Source of the DNA: Apodemus sylvaticus
Lineage: Eukaryota > Chordata > Mammalia > Rodentia > Muridae
NCBI RefSeq assembly: GCF_947179515.1
Contig: NC_067485.1
Location: 76,399,346 to 76,463,345, forward strand
Reading direction: 5' to 3'
Length of the DNA: 64,000 nt
A model generated the notes under the pieces. The model worked only from the letters and a program-made list of their open reading frames with translations. It ran no database searches and was not told where the DNA came from. The first letter of the stretch is position 1. The number at the start of each line of letters is the position of its first letter. This document shows, in pieces, positions 32,351 through 44,977 of the stretch. The position numbers and the translations under genes were made by a program.

Positions 32351-35300
32351 ACATAATAGACTACAGAAAATTCATCACGTCCAGTTAAAAGATGCCAGAG
32401 TTCAAATACTTTGTATTCATTTTTTTTCTGAGCTTGGTTTCTCAACCCTAAAAGAAGACAGTGTTTGGTCCAGCTCTGTATATCAATAATCATATTCACA
32501 TTCTCACATCGCATGCTTATTTTCAATTTATAATCAGCATTTTCTGAACTAGTATTGGTCTTTTCAAAACATACTTATTAAATATAAAGACATCTTTATT
32601 TAGTGCATTATTTAACTTATAGTGGTTGAAATCCTCATTTGGGGGCTTATAATGGCTTAAATGCATGCGTCTAGTTGTGAGGGTTGGCCTTTTCTAGGAT
32701 CTGTTCCATGAGACTCTTGATGCTATACATTGGCAGCCATTGCAACACCCAACTATTGGTGTTGGTATTACTCATGTACAGAAAAAACACTGTATACTCT
32801 CTCACGCTGCTGAGTTATGACACTTGTTAGATGGGGTCAATTAAATGCATGCTTCCTCCCAAGTTCAATGAGTGATGGGTTAATTGGAATGTTACCCTGA
32901 TGCAAGTAGGAGAGCCTCTGAGATTCCAAATGAAGCATCAGCTTGCCTTTGAGGGCAGAAGGGGCAAAGAGATTTCTTTTGTGTGATGCATTTAGTTTGA
33001 ATGTGGGGCTGAATCAAGCGTTTCAATACAACAATAAGAAGAATGTAACATTTGAACTGCAGGTTAGCCATCTTCTTTAAAGACTAGTTACAGAGTTTTG
33101 AACAGATCCAATTGTTTGTTTATTACTTGATTTTTAAAAAATTGAATTAACAGTGGCATTAAAACATTTTTATTCTGGTCAATATTTTAATTCTGATTTT
33201 CTACAAATTCGGGCATTTTCCTCCAAATATAAATGACCTTGTGGAAAAAACACAGCACCATGCTTTATTTTCAGGGTTCAGTATGATGGCTATCATTTGG
33301 GTAGAAAAATCAAATCAGTGTGTGTTAGAAAACCATGAAAATCACTCTGCTCAGTCATTCTTTGCTCTCTCAAACTTCTTCCCCTCAGGCTAAGTGTCAG
33401 TCACACTTCCAGCTTGCAGGGTTCTGAATAATTCATAGAGCTTCCATTGAGCCTTTCACCAAGGATTGATAGTAATGCCACTAATGAAATGTCCTGGCCA
33501 GCTGTGGCTAAACTACTCCACATTGCCTGCATTTATCTAGTCAACTTCCCCAATAAATCTGAGACCATGCTATAACTCTAATAGCTACTCATAAGGGCCT
33601 ACATTATAGTTCTAAGTAAGGATGGCTGAAGCACCAGCAACGGGACTAGAGAATTTAATAAGCATAGATGGAAAATAGCCTTTAAATATAAATTGATATA
33701 TTTTTTAATTTGGATCAAATTCTTAATGTTTTACATGTGCTGTAGGATGCTGGCTACTAATTATTCCAAGTTCCAGCTTATTGTGTATGAGACATAGAAG
33801 TCTGATTTATTATCTGTTTTCTATGTTTTTATGAGGCTTGTTAGCAGAACTCTTATTATATGCAACTGACTCCCTGATGTCAAGAAGCCATTCTTGATAA
33901 AATATTTAATATAAAAATGAGCCAACAAATCATTGAAATGGCTCTGCTAAACAGGAAGAGCAGGGTGAGGTATGAAATACTGTTTATGGCACAATTAACA
34001 ATATTATTGCAATTTCCAAACAACTCTTTAAGCACCATATAGAGGAGCTGCTTGTGATGAATGTGATAACCTGCTGCTCTTCAATGTTTTCTTCTGGGCC
34101 GACATGCCGTCTGTTTCCACACCAACGCTAGTTGGTTGTTTTATTGGATTAAGGATTACACATGGCCAGTTTGAAATGACAAGACAACAGCATTGATGAT
34201 ACCCTTGTGAGTCCTGCCTAATGTGCCCTCAAGGAAAAAAGCTAATATTTACCAGTCTTACTAAAGACTCTTATTTATTTATTTTGTTTGTTTGTTTGGG
34301 GACAGGCTTCAGTCATGACATGATAACTGAGCATCCCTAGAATATAAAGATCAAAGAATTTCTTGCTTTTTTTATTTTTACATTTTTTTCTAGTTTTAAA
34401 AAACAATGTTTTTATATAACTGAGGCATTACAAATTTCCAAGTAATAGTCAAGTGAGGTGTGTCAGAAGAGTGCTTCCAATAACCACAAGCTCAGGCACA
34501 GAGAAGACACATGTCCCCACCTTTTCTCAGGAGACAGATGGGTCCACGCCTGTGAGTAACTACAGCAGCTAGAACTGGCATCTCACGGTCATTGGCAGAA
34601 ACAGTAATTAGTGAAACTGCCAGGGGTCAACTGTGGAAGCTTTCTGAAGACATCATTGGCATTCCCCTGCTAGTGCTGACATGGGTCCTGCCCTCTGGCT
34701 GGCCTGAGGAACACTTTCAAGCCTTTGCCTCCACAGCAATGTAGAAATTGGGGCACTCCATAGCCTCACTTTCAGTGAGCGCCTGTTGGAGTGCAAATCT
34801 CAGTGGTTCAGTGCTAAGTTCAGTGCTAAGGTGCTCATTTTCGCTGTGGATAAAGTCCACCCAGTACTTATCAGAGTAACTGCTCAAGACAGAACTGCAT
34901 CATTGATACAGTTTTGTGTTGTACTGGTCAGAGTATTAATGTAAATCCTCCACCACCAGATTCCTAACCATAATTACCATGTCCATGTAAAAACAAAATT
35001 ATCAATTCTAGATAGTACTTGCCAGCATCCTACCTTATTTCCACATTTGGAAGTTATAATGGCACTTCTGATAGAGGACCTGAATACCTCCAAATCTGGA
35101 AAGAACCAGAGTAGTATGGTTTTGGCCTGAGTAATAAACTCAAATTGAATACCAGTTTTATTAGATGTATCTCATTATGTGTGCTTATAAATGGTGATGG
35201 CATGATGGTTTCATGTTTGTTTGTAAATCCCCCATGCTGTGACAAATGGTCCTTCACAATTTCATTCATGTAAATTGGAATATCATACTTTGTTAATGTT

Positions 35301-35355
35301 GTGTCTAACTGACTGAAACCTGCATTATTTATATTCAAATGCCGAGGTAGGAGCT
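32075..35355. other. Repeat-poor 3.3-kb block
   Basis: Apart from a CA array at 32302-32350, I see no confident transposon. No exon is recognised. Around 33.6-34.1 kb AT-rich, ATTA-containing sequence recalls conserved non-coding elements. Around 34.36-34.97 kb a higher-GC segment may be an old processed gene copy on the minus strand. Confidence 0.45.
32302..32350. repeat. (CA)n microsatellite
   Basis: About 24 uninterrupted CA units. Confidence 0.95.
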
Positions 35356-35660
35356 TGGAAGAAAGCTCAGTAAGTGAAATCCTTGTCTTCTGTATATATT
35401 AGGACCTGAGCTTGATTCTCAGAATCCATATTAAAAATATAATAAACACTGAATGTGTTAGTGAATGGTCTAATTAGAGCACTGGGGAAAGAGAGAGTTG
35501 GATCCGTAGGGCTTGCAGAAAAAAATAGCTTAGCATATTTGGCAACCTCCAAAAATATGGGAGAGCCCTGAACAAGAACAACTGAGGGTGTTCTTTGTGC
35601 TCCTCACATGCACAGTCACACACATGAATGCAAATGCATATGAACACCACACCCTACTTA
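35356..35660 (+). mobile_element. B4 SINE, sense
   Basis: 'gaagaaagctcagtaagtga', 'aggacctgagcttgattctc', 'agaatccatattaaaaat', 'ttggcaacctccaa', then a CA/ATG-rich tail 'cacatgcacagtcacacaca'. The 112-aa frame at 35588-35926 starts in this tail and is not considered a gene. Confidence 0.65.
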
Positions 35661-36324
35661 CAGATAAGATAAAGACTGCTAATACAAAGTCTACACCAAC
35701 ATATATCAATGTGGCACTGGTTCTCATATCCATCACACTATTTTGTTTTTATTTTTTACAACTGGCTGGAGCATCTATCCATCTAGTTTGGACTGCATAT
35801 GGCTTTAAATGTATCATAGCATTTGCCCTGAATAGTTATTTGAGCAAATTGATATGTGTCTTGATTCCTTCACTGTACCACTTTGTGAGTCTTGATGGTG
35901 GTATGTTTGGGACTATATATCATTAATATCTTCTTGCCGTGAGTCCTACCAAGTCACACAAGTTTTCAGAAAAACCTGGAACTGCTGTGTGAAGGCTCAG
36001 TAGTTACTATGTAATGAGGCTATTAGGGTAATATCTAACTTCTACCCTTCAAACTGGAGTGGAAATTTTATCAATGAAAGCTGTTCTACATATCTAAAAA
36101 TAGTAAAAGCAATATACAGCAAACCGGTAGCGAACATCAAACTAAATGAAGAGAAACTTCAAGCAATCCCACTAAAATCAGGGACTAGACAAGGCTGCCC
36201 CTTCTCTCCATATCTTTTCAATATAGTTCTTGAAGTCCTAGCTAGAACAATTAGACAGCTTAAGGAGGTCAAGGGGATACAAATTGGAAAGGAAGAAGTC
36301 AAACTATCACTATTTGCAAATGAT

Positions 36325-36630
36325 ATGATAGTATACTTAAGTGACCCAAAAAACTCTACTAGAGAACTCCTACAGCTAATAAACAACTTCAGCAAAGTGG
36401 CTGGCTACAAAATCAACTCAAGCAAATCAGCACCCTTTATATACTCAAAGGATAAGCAGACTGAGAAAGAAATTAGGGAAATGACACCCTTCACAATAGC
36501 CACAAGCAGCATAAAGTATCTTGGGGTGACTCTAACCAAAGAAGTGAAAGACCAATATGACAATAACTTCAGATCTCTGAAGAAGGAAATCGAAGATCTC
36601 AGAAAATGGAAAAATCTTCCATGCTCATGA
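36325..36630 (+). pseudogene. L1 ORF2 reverse-transcriptase remnant
   Basis: A 101-aa frame that begins just after the RT catalytic motif and includes '[20 protein letters not shown]' and '[20 protein letters not shown]', the region after the RT active site in ORF2p. Directly upstream, codons at 36313-36324 read F-A-N-D instead of the F-A-D-D seen in two other copies here (46097-46108 and 61423-61434, minus strand), so the first catalytic aspartate codon is lost. Further frames at 36989-37321 and 37658-37978 are C-terminal pieces. The gene is dead. Confidence 0.85.
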
Positions 36631-37657
36631 ATTGGCAGGATTAATATAGTTAAAATGGCCATCTTGCCAAAGGCAATCTACAGATTCAATGCAATCCCCA
36701 TCAAAATCCCAACCCAGTTCTTCATAGAGTTAGAAAGAGCAATGCTCAAATTCATCTGAAATAACAAAAAAACGCAGGATAGCTAAAACTATTCTCAACA
36801 GTAAAAGAACTTCAGGGGGATTCAGTATCCCAGACCTCAAACTTTACTACAGAGCAATAGTGATAAAAAACTGCATGGTATTGGTACAATGTCAGGCAAG
36901 CGGATCAGTGGAATAGGATTGAAGACCCAGAAATGAACCCACACACCTATGGTCACTTGATCTTCGACAAAGGAGCTGAAAACATGCAGTGGAAAAAAAT
37001 AGTCTTTTCAACAAATGGTGCTGGTTAAATTGGAGGTCAGCAGGCAGAAGAATTCTAATCGATCCATTCTTATCTCCTTGTACTAAGCTCAACTCCAAAT
37101 GGATCAAGGACTTCCACATAAAACCTGACACACTGAAACTAATAGAAAATAAACTGGGGAAGACCCTTGAGGACATGGGCACAGGGGAAAAGTTCCTGAA
37201 TAGAACACCAATAGCTTATGCTCTAAGATCAAGAATTGACAAATGGGACCTCATAAAACTCCAAAGTTTCTGTAAGGCAAAGGACACTGTCAAAAGGACA
37301 AAAGGTCAACAAACAGATTGAGAAAGGATCTTCACCAACCCTAAATCTGACAGAGGACTGATATCTAATATATACAAAGAACTCAAGAAGGTAGAACCCA
37401 GCGAACCAAATAACCCCATTAAAAAGTGGGGTACCGAGCTAAACAAAGATTTTTCACATGAAGAACTTTGGAGGGCTGAGAAACACCCTAAGAAATGTTC
37501 AACATCATTAATCATTAGGGAAATGCAAATCAAAACAACCCTGAGATTTCACCTCACACCAGTCAGAATGGCTAAGGTCAAAAACTAAGGAGACAGCAGT
37601 TGCTGGCGAGGATGTGGAGAAAGAGGAACACTCCTCTACTGCTGGTAGGATTGTAAG

Positions 37658-37978
37658 ATGGTGCAACCACTTTGGAAATCAGTCTGGATGTTCCTCAGAA
37701 AACTGGGCATGGCACTTCCGGAGGACCCTGCTATACCATTCCTGGGCATATACCCAGAGGATTACCCAGCATGTAATAAGGACACATGCTCCACTATGTT
37801 CATAGCAGCCCTATTTGTAGTAGCCAGAAGCTGGAAACAACCCAGGTGTCCCTCAACAGAGGAATGGATACAAAAAATGTGGTATATTTACACAATGGAG
37901 TACTATTCAGCCATTAGAAACAATGAATTCATGAAATTCTTAGGCAAATGGATGACTGGAGAACATCATACTAAGTGA
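37658..37978 (+). pseudogene. L1 ORF2 C-terminal fragment
   Basis: A 106-aa frame with 'PLWKSVWMFLRKLGMALPED' and 'FVVARSWKQPRCPSTEEWIQ', corresponding to the last part of ORF2. It ends early after 'KWMTGEHHTK' because a small deletion near 37950 shifts frame relative to the other copies ('KWMELENIILSE'). Confidence 0.85.
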
Positions 37979-38288
37979 GGTAATCCAGTCTCAAAAGATC
38001 AATCATGGTATGCACTCACTGATAAGTGGATATTAACCTAGAAACTTGGAATACCCAAGACATAATCCACATATTAAATGATGTCCAAAAAGAACGGAGG
38101 AGTGGTCCCTGGTTCTGGAAAGACTCAATGCAACAGTATAGGGGAATACCAGAACAGGGAAGTGGGAAGGAGTAGATGGAGGAACAGGGGGAGGGAAGAG
38201 GGCCTATGGGACTTGGGGGAGCGGGGACCCAGAAAAGGGGAAATCATTTGAAGTGTAAATAAAGAATACATTGAATTAAAAAAAAGAG

Positions 38289-39976
38289 CGCATTTTGACA
38301 TTATCAACTCAAAAAAATAAATAAAAACAATGAATTCATAATTAAACTTTTATTAGAATGGAAAAAAAAAAGAAAGTTTTTCTCATTCTCCACGGACAAT
38401 ATTTGTCAATGAAGGAAGAACATATGGCAGAGTGTCACCTGTAGGTATCTTTCACAGCATTTAAAACAATCCATGATTGCACTGCACAGGGACCTGATAG
38501 GAGTGATGATTACAAAATAAGAGTAAAGATGATGCTATCTCCAGAATGGAAGGGTTCACGTTCAGAAATGTCTGTGGGAAAACCACCATCATGTCTCATC
38601 TTAACACAACTTACCTTTTTATTTGAATTAGTAGATTCATGGAAGACAGTCCTGGATTATGGTTGCCTTGGCTTATACTGCCAATCTTGTAGCCATGTGA
38701 TTAAAACTAGAAAAGAAGGGAGTCCCCAAGTGGAAGTCCCAGGCAAACACCTATTATTTTCTCCCCATAGCAAGCAAACCAGGAGGTATTTGAGGGGAGA
38801 GTTTTCTGAATGTGAAAACTTCTAAGGAATCAAAACAATTAAATTGTCAGAGATATAAAGATTTTCAACCTACAAAAAAATACTTCTAGCTCAATTTCAT
38901 TGTATCAGAGCAGCAGAATGACTTTAGGTTGTGACTAGATTCTGTGTTTTATGAGCACATGCTTCTTTTCATCTTTTTTTTTTTCACATAGTGAAAACCT
39001 CTACTTAACCTTTAGAGACATTAACCCAATATTTGTAATTCAAAGAACAAGATAAAAATGAAGAAAATGGTACATGTGAATAACATGTGTATATACATAA
39101 ACTATTCTTAAAATTTACAAACATAGATTAAAAAATTTCTTAATTATTTTGGTTATGAGTGAAAGTCTCAAAGAATATGCATCACTATGTTAGCCTTGCT
39201 ACACTGAGAAGAGAAAATCTGAGAAAAAGAGACAGAAGGTTTTGTAAGGTTCCATCCATGTTTGCTCATCTGCATTATTTTGGAGCCCATCCCGAAGCAA
39301 AAGAGCATCAGGAAGGACAGCATGAGAGAAATCAGATCTTAAGAGATATAAAAAGTGGAGTGTAGGGAAGACCTGGGGGTAAGATAAAGTCCCCTTAAAG
39401 ACTACATATCTCATTCATTTTGGTGCCAAATCCTTGGTTTCCACCACCTCCTAAATGCCCATCAGATTACACATTCATCAACAGATTGATCCATTAATGA
39501 CATTAGAATGTTTGTAAGCCAATAAATTTCTAGCTGCTGAACATGCCAGCAATATTGCACAGGAACCAAGCCTTTAACATGTTCCCTTAACGGACTTTCA
39601 GGGCCAGACCATAGCTCATACTAGGCACTGAAGCATGTGTATCAGGCACACATGCATCTCTTTTGAACCATTTTAAACTCAGAAATAGAAAAACTCTGGA
39701 ATTACATCTCCAGTCCCCTAGCTTTACAAGACAGTCATTTCAGTTTCCAAATGGAAATTCTGATGTGAAAGTGATAGTGTCATTCATTCTTTTAACATTA
39801 TGAGAGAGAAGACCTGGAGGTGGGGTTAGAGAGAAGTTGTAATCTAGTCCAATTCAAGAGATAAAATAAAATTCATGTTGACCATTCAAGATGAGATAGG
39901 ATTTAGGTAAAATACCATAGGTAAGAAGAAAAGATTTTCAGAGCTATCTTCAATTGATATGAGTAGCCCACCTTTT
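38289..39976. other. Unique DNA
   Basis: No confident repeat or exon. Frames at 38529-38825 and 39159-39414 have no recognisable domain. Confidence 0.5.
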
Positions 39977-39977
39977 C

Positions 39978-40023
<46 letters not shown>

Positions 40024-40051
40024 ATGTATACATATATATATACATATATAT
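39977..40051. repeat. (TA)n(TG)n(TA)n compound microsatellite
   Basis: TA run, TG run, then TATG/TACATA units, immediately before an antisense L1 3' end. Confidence 0.9.
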
Positions 40052-40285
40052 AATTTTATTAGATATTTGCTTTATTTGCATTTCAAATGGTAGCTTCTTT
40101 TCTCCTTACCCCTCTGAAAACCCCCTATCCCATTCCCCCTCTCCCTGCTTACCACCGCCCTTCCCACTTTCCTGACCTGGCATTCTCCTACATTGGGGAA
40201 TTGAGCCTGCACAGGACCAATGGCCTCTCCTCTCAATGATTTCTGAAAAGGCCATCCTCTGCTACATATGTAGCTGAAACTGCCC
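40052..40285 (-). mobile_element. L1 3' UTR, antisense
   Basis: 'ttattagatatttgctttat', 'tttgcatttcaaatggtag', 'aaaaccccctatcccattcc', 'acctggcattctcctacatt', 'ggccatcctctgctacatat'. It appears close to the copy at 25135-25400 and may be the same subfamily. Confidence 0.85.
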
Positions 40286-43200
40286 TACTTTTTCTAAAAG
40301 ATAGATTAGGAGATGGTGCCGAGATATGTTTCCTTCAGATATCCACAGACCCATCAGATGTAAGCTTCCAATTTTGTGTCCTAAAAGGACAAACATCAGA
40401 TCTGTGCCCAATTAAGCTCTAACTGTAACATACATCCAAGGAATATTTTCACTTACGTTTAATTTTATTTCAGGAAATCATATAAGTGTCAGGTTATTCC
40501 CCAGATCATAACACACTTAATTTTTTGAAAATGAAAACTTTAAAGAATATGAGGCAATGGACAAGCTAAAGGTTGATTGTGACACATAAAACTCAAGACA
40601 TTCAATATCAAGGGTTTTTTTTTTCTTCATTTGTAAAGCTAAGCACTGTATGCTAGAATAGGTATTGATAAGATTTCTCTTAATTATTGGAGAAAAAATA
40701 AGGGGAACTTGTGGGAGCCTTAGAAAGCAGCCAGGACTTTATTTGTTCAGTTAGAAATTGTCTTACTTTCCTGTTGTCATAAATCTTCAGTTTTTCTTTT
40801 TGGTGCTGTGCTATCCAGATACCACTGTGAGGGCACTTTTAAAGTAAAAGTGAATGGCTTTTTGTTGTTTTTGTTGTTGTTGTCGTTGTTGATAGGGACA
40901 ACATGGGGGAACTTCTACAAACCAAACAGTCTCAAACATCACAGTTTTTTGTTTGTTTGCTTGATTGCTTGTTTTGTATTTTATGGACAAAAACAACACT
41001 TTAGCTCTCAGTTTCTTTGCATCCTTTAGAAAGGAAGATCTAACAGTGCTGATTTCTTGCAAGCAGGGGGAGTAATAATGGGAACCTCATCTTTGCTGGT
41101 TAGGCAGCAGAAACATTATTTATCCAAAACTAATGAAGAATATCTTGTATATAAGAATTCACGAAAACTTAGAGTACCCTGAAATGCAAAGTCATGGCAT
41201 AGCAACGTGGTGTTAGTGGTGAAAGTTTTTAAAGATATAATCAACAGAAACTACATATCTGTTTGTGTAGACCCAGGGAAGGTCTGAGACATGCTGAGAT
41301 TCCCAAAATCATGAAATTATCTGTAGCTAAGAATGCCAAGAGAAGAGAATGTTGGTATTTAAAGGAACATAAAAAACACTCATTAGCCTTGTACTTATTA
41401 CATTAACTGAAACGCCATGGGAATGGTTACTTTATCAACTATGTTTTATTTTTAATATTTTAAGCCAATTATGTCTCAGAGTCTACAAAAGACTGTTAAA
41501 TGTTTTTAATCGCATATATTTGAGACAATTACTTGATGGTATAATCCAGGTAATTCAACATGGGCTTGCAACCAGAATACTAAACTTAAAAAGAAACAAC
41601 AAAACCTTGCTGTCCTTGGAGAAATTTGAATATCTATTCTATATTCATGATTCTGCTAGAATTCTTTATCAGTTTGAGCTTGGAGGTTTGCTGATGTTGT
41701 TTTGCTAAAAGAGAGAGGAAGGAAAGAAGGAAGGAAGGAAGGAAGGAAGGAAGGAAGGAAGGAAGGAAGGAAGGAAGGAAGGAAAGAAGGAAGGAAGAGA
41801 AACATTTATTTAGTCACCTTCTAATGCGTTAAGGGGATAATATTTACTATAACTATTCTTCTACCTATGTTAGCATAAACTGTTGCCCACATTGCTCTCC
41901 ACAGTCCTCTCTCCTTTCCGCCTTCTTTCTCCCCTCTCTAACCTTTTCTCTTTCTCCTCCTTTCTTCATTATCCCCACTAAAATAAGTATCTCAATTATA
42001 ACTTGCTTTGTCTCACAATGACATTTGGAAATTATTTTCTGTACTTAATTTGTTAACAAGTAGATTTTTTTCACATATGCCAAAATATATAAAACACATA
42101 TTGTACCATCTGGACAAAGCTTTGCCCATCTGGAATGTACTTTCCTGGAAGCAGTGCAAACTTTTTCTAAATCTAGTGCTTTCTCCATTTAAAAGGCCCA
42201 TGCATTTGAATCAAATTATAACTAAAAACAAAATCCCTGAAAATTCCCCGACAATGGCTGGTGTAATTTAGCCACCATGCCAATGTCAAATCACTTTTAC
42301 ACAGCAGGTAGATTGTAATAATCTTACTTCGGGTTATTTAGCTTGAAAGGTTCTATTCCTAACCCAAGCCCTATTGATTCCCTGTCCTGATTTTGTTCAA
42401 GGCAGATTGTTTAGATTGCCACTATGTCAGTCAAACCTGATGGGATTTTTTTCTTCTTTGAATCTAGTTGGACCAGCTGTAATAGAATCGTTAGGTGATT
42501 CATAGTTTAAACAAAGCTGTCATGAGAGTCTTTGTTGCCTCAGCTCACATAAGACGTTATTAGCTCTGCACTGTGAATGTTGAGATCTTGTTTTATATTG
42601 CTGAAAACTTTCATGAATTAGCAATACTGACATGAGCCTGGCGTGGCTCAAAATCACTAGATACTATAGAATGATTTCCTTGCATGTGGGGAAACGAAAG
42701 GTTACAAAGTTGGTAATTTTGGATTTGAGTTGGAGTTCTGATATTTAAAATATAAGCTTAGAATTTTTTTAAAAAAATTTAAAAGTGGTTTTTGTAAAAC
42801 TATATGTACAAAATGCTAGACTATAGTCATATGGAGAGGGGCATAATCTATGCTCAGGTAGCCATTAATATTACAGCCAGTGCTGTAATCTAGGTCCTGA
42901 AAAGGTGGAGTAGGATGACAACTGGAGGAGAAATTTAGGGAACAGGGAAAATTTTCGTCAGGGCATATAACAGGTTGTGAAGTTTGTTTGTTTTTGATAG
43001 ATAGATTGATTGATGTTTCTACCATTGCGTATAAATTCTGTATTATGTATAGAAATAAAAAAAATGAAAAGTTTCTCCATCTGCATTCTTTCCTGCATTG
43101 TAAATAAAACCTGACCATTGCTAGAACTTAGGCAGTCAGCTCATGGAAGAGATGTCTATGCTACTTTAGGGAATAATTGCACAATCTGGAGAGCTGGGTA

Positions 43201-43504
43201 TGGCAATGCATACGTTGAAAATAGTTATATTTAAGAATAGATGCCCACCAGCAGCTTTTTCAATCAGACAAAGGTTTCCAAATACACTATGAACACAAAA
43301 TGCATTTGTCCTGTGATTTGTCTAAGTTTATGATCACTTAATCTTGACAATGGAATCTTGGCAGCACTAATTTCTTGCTTGTAGCTATTATTCTCCACTA
43401 TTCCCTAACTATGACTTAGATTTTAAAATTCACCTCATGCTTGTTTGTACATGTTGGTTAAAAGAAATCATGGAAACAAAGGTATATAAGGTAAGATATA
43501 AAAT
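40286..43504. other. Mostly unique DNA
   Basis: Contains a GGAA array (41711-41800) and a pyrimidine-rich patch after it. No exon recognised; frames at 42008-42271 and 42816-43118 look random. Confidence 0.5.
41711..41800. repeat. (GGAA)n microsatellite
   Basis: About 90 bp of GGAA units with a few GAAA/AGAA variants. Confidence 0.95.
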
Positions 43505-44133
43505 GTTATTTTATTTTTTTCTATTAAATTATTTTATTTAGATTCCAAAAATTGCCCTCCTTCCTGGTCCCCCCTCTCTGAATTCTTCACCCCACCATCC
43601 CTCCCACTACCTCAGAGAGGGTGCTCCCTCACCTGCACACTCACCCCAACCTCATCCCCATCAGCATTCCTCTTCCTTGGGACATTAAGTTTCCACAGGA
43701 TTAAGTGTATCCTCCTCAGGTAGTTCTCTGCTACATATATGCCTGGGGCCAAAGCCCAGCAAATGTGCACTTCTTGGGTTTTGGCTTAGACTCTGGGAGC
43801 TCTGAGGTGTCCAGGTTAGTTGGCCCTGTTCTTCCCATGGGTTTTAATCCCCTTCAGCTTCTCCAGTCCTTCCTCTAACTCTTCCCTATTACTCCTTGAC
43901 CTCAATCCAATGGTTGGGTATATCTGAATTTGTCTCAATAAGTTGCTGGTAGAGCCTCTCAGAGGACAGCCTTGCCAGGCTCCTGTCTGCACACATGATA
44001 AGGCCTCAGTAATAGTGTGATGGTTTGATGCAAGCCTCTTGGATGGATCCCAGGTTGGGTTGCTCACTGGGTGGCCTTTTTTTCAGTCTTTGCCCCATTT
44101 TTGTCCCTGAATTTCCTTTAGGCAGGAATAATT
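43505..44133 (-). mobile_element. Old Lx-type L1 3' UTR, antisense, part 1
   Basis: Antisense Lx-type order: 'tctgctacatatatgcctgg', 'ctctgggagctctgaggtgt', 'ccccttcagcttctccagtc', 'agcctctcagaggacagcct', 'ggatggatcccaggttgggt'. It is interrupted by a younger L1 and resumes at 46779. Confidence 0.8.
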
Positions 44134-44149
44134 ATGGGTTAAAATTTTT
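44134..44149. repeat. Left TSD of the inverted L1
   Basis: atgggttaaaattttt, repeated exactly at 46763-46778. The left edge is slightly ambiguous because the L1 poly(A) is also T on this strand. Confidence 0.9.
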
Positions 44150-44402
44150 TTTATTCGATATAATTTATTTACATTTCAAATGATTTCCCTTTTCTAGCCC
44201 CCCCACTCCCCGAAAGTCCCGTAAGCCCCCTTCTCTTCCCCTGTCCTCCCACCCACCCCTTCCCACTTCCCCGTTCTGGTTTTGCCGAATACTGTTTCAC
44301 TGAGTCTTTCCAGAACAAGGGGCCACTCTTCCATTCTTCTTGTACCTCATTTGATGTGTGGATTATGTTTTGGGTATTCCAGTTTTCTAGGTTAATATCC
44401 AC

Positions 44403-44948
44403 TTATTCACCATGATTCACCTTTTGAGTCTGGGTTACCTCACTTAGTATGATATTCTCTAGCTCCATCCATTTGCCTAAGAATTTCATGAATTCATTAT
44501 TTCTAATGGCTGAATAGTACTCCAATGTGTAGATATACCACATTTTTTGCATCCACTCTTCTGTTGAGGGATACCTGGGTTCTTTCCAGCATCTGGCAAT
44601 TATAAATAGGGCTGCTATGAACATAGTAGAACATGTATCCTTATTACATGGTGGGGAGTCTTCTGGGTATATGCCCAGGAGTGGTATAGCAGGATCTTCT
44701 GGAAGTGAGGTGCCCAGTTTTCGGGAGAACCGCCAGACTGCTTTCCAGAGTGGTTGTACCAATTTGCAATCCCACCAGCAGTGGAGGAGTGTTCCTCTTT
44801 CTCCACACCCTCTCCAACACCTGCTGTCTCCTGAATTTTTAATCTTAGCCATTCTGACTGGTATAAGATGAAATCTTAGGGTTGTTTTGATTTGCATTTC
44901 CCTAATGACTAATGAAGTTGAGCATTTTTTGAGATGCTTCTCCGCCAT
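44403..44948 (-). pseudogene. L1 ORF2 C-terminus, 181-aa open frame
   Basis: Encodes the extreme C-terminal part of ORF2p, starting at '[20 protein letters not shown]'. The C-terminal Cys-rich motif is intact: C44, C48, H56 and C61 in CX3CX7HX4C spacing, a motif implicated in nucleic-acid binding and retrotransposition. It then carries '[20 protein letters not shown]' and 'EVTQTQKVNHGE', and ends slightly differently from the other copies because the 'atggtatgcactcact..' segment before the 3' UTR is shortened. A one-base frameshift near 45.0 kb separates it from the upstream 261-aa frame. It is a remnant, not an expressed gene. Confidence 0.88.
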
Positions 44949-44977
44949 CTGAAGTTCTTCAGGTGAGAATTCTTTGT

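Larger units (their letters stand above)
36088..38288 (+). mobile_element. 5'-truncated L1, about 2.2 kb, sense
   Basis: Starts in the ORF2 reverse-transcriptase region ('agtaaaagcaatatacagca') and continues to the 3' UTR and 'gaagtgtaaataaagaat' with an A8 tail. No exact TSD found; the 5' end is set by loss of similarity. ORF2 is disrupted by several stops and indels. Confidence 0.9.

Noticed and set aside
35588..35926. 112-aa plus-strand frame with hydrophobic stretches
   Set aside because: It starts in the CA-rich tail of a B4 SINE and has no homology I recognise; hydrophobic runs are expected from T-rich DNA.
41711..41800. Regularly spaced repeats that might suggest a CRISPR array
   Set aside because: Simple GGAA microsatellite without spacers, and the sequence is mammalian.
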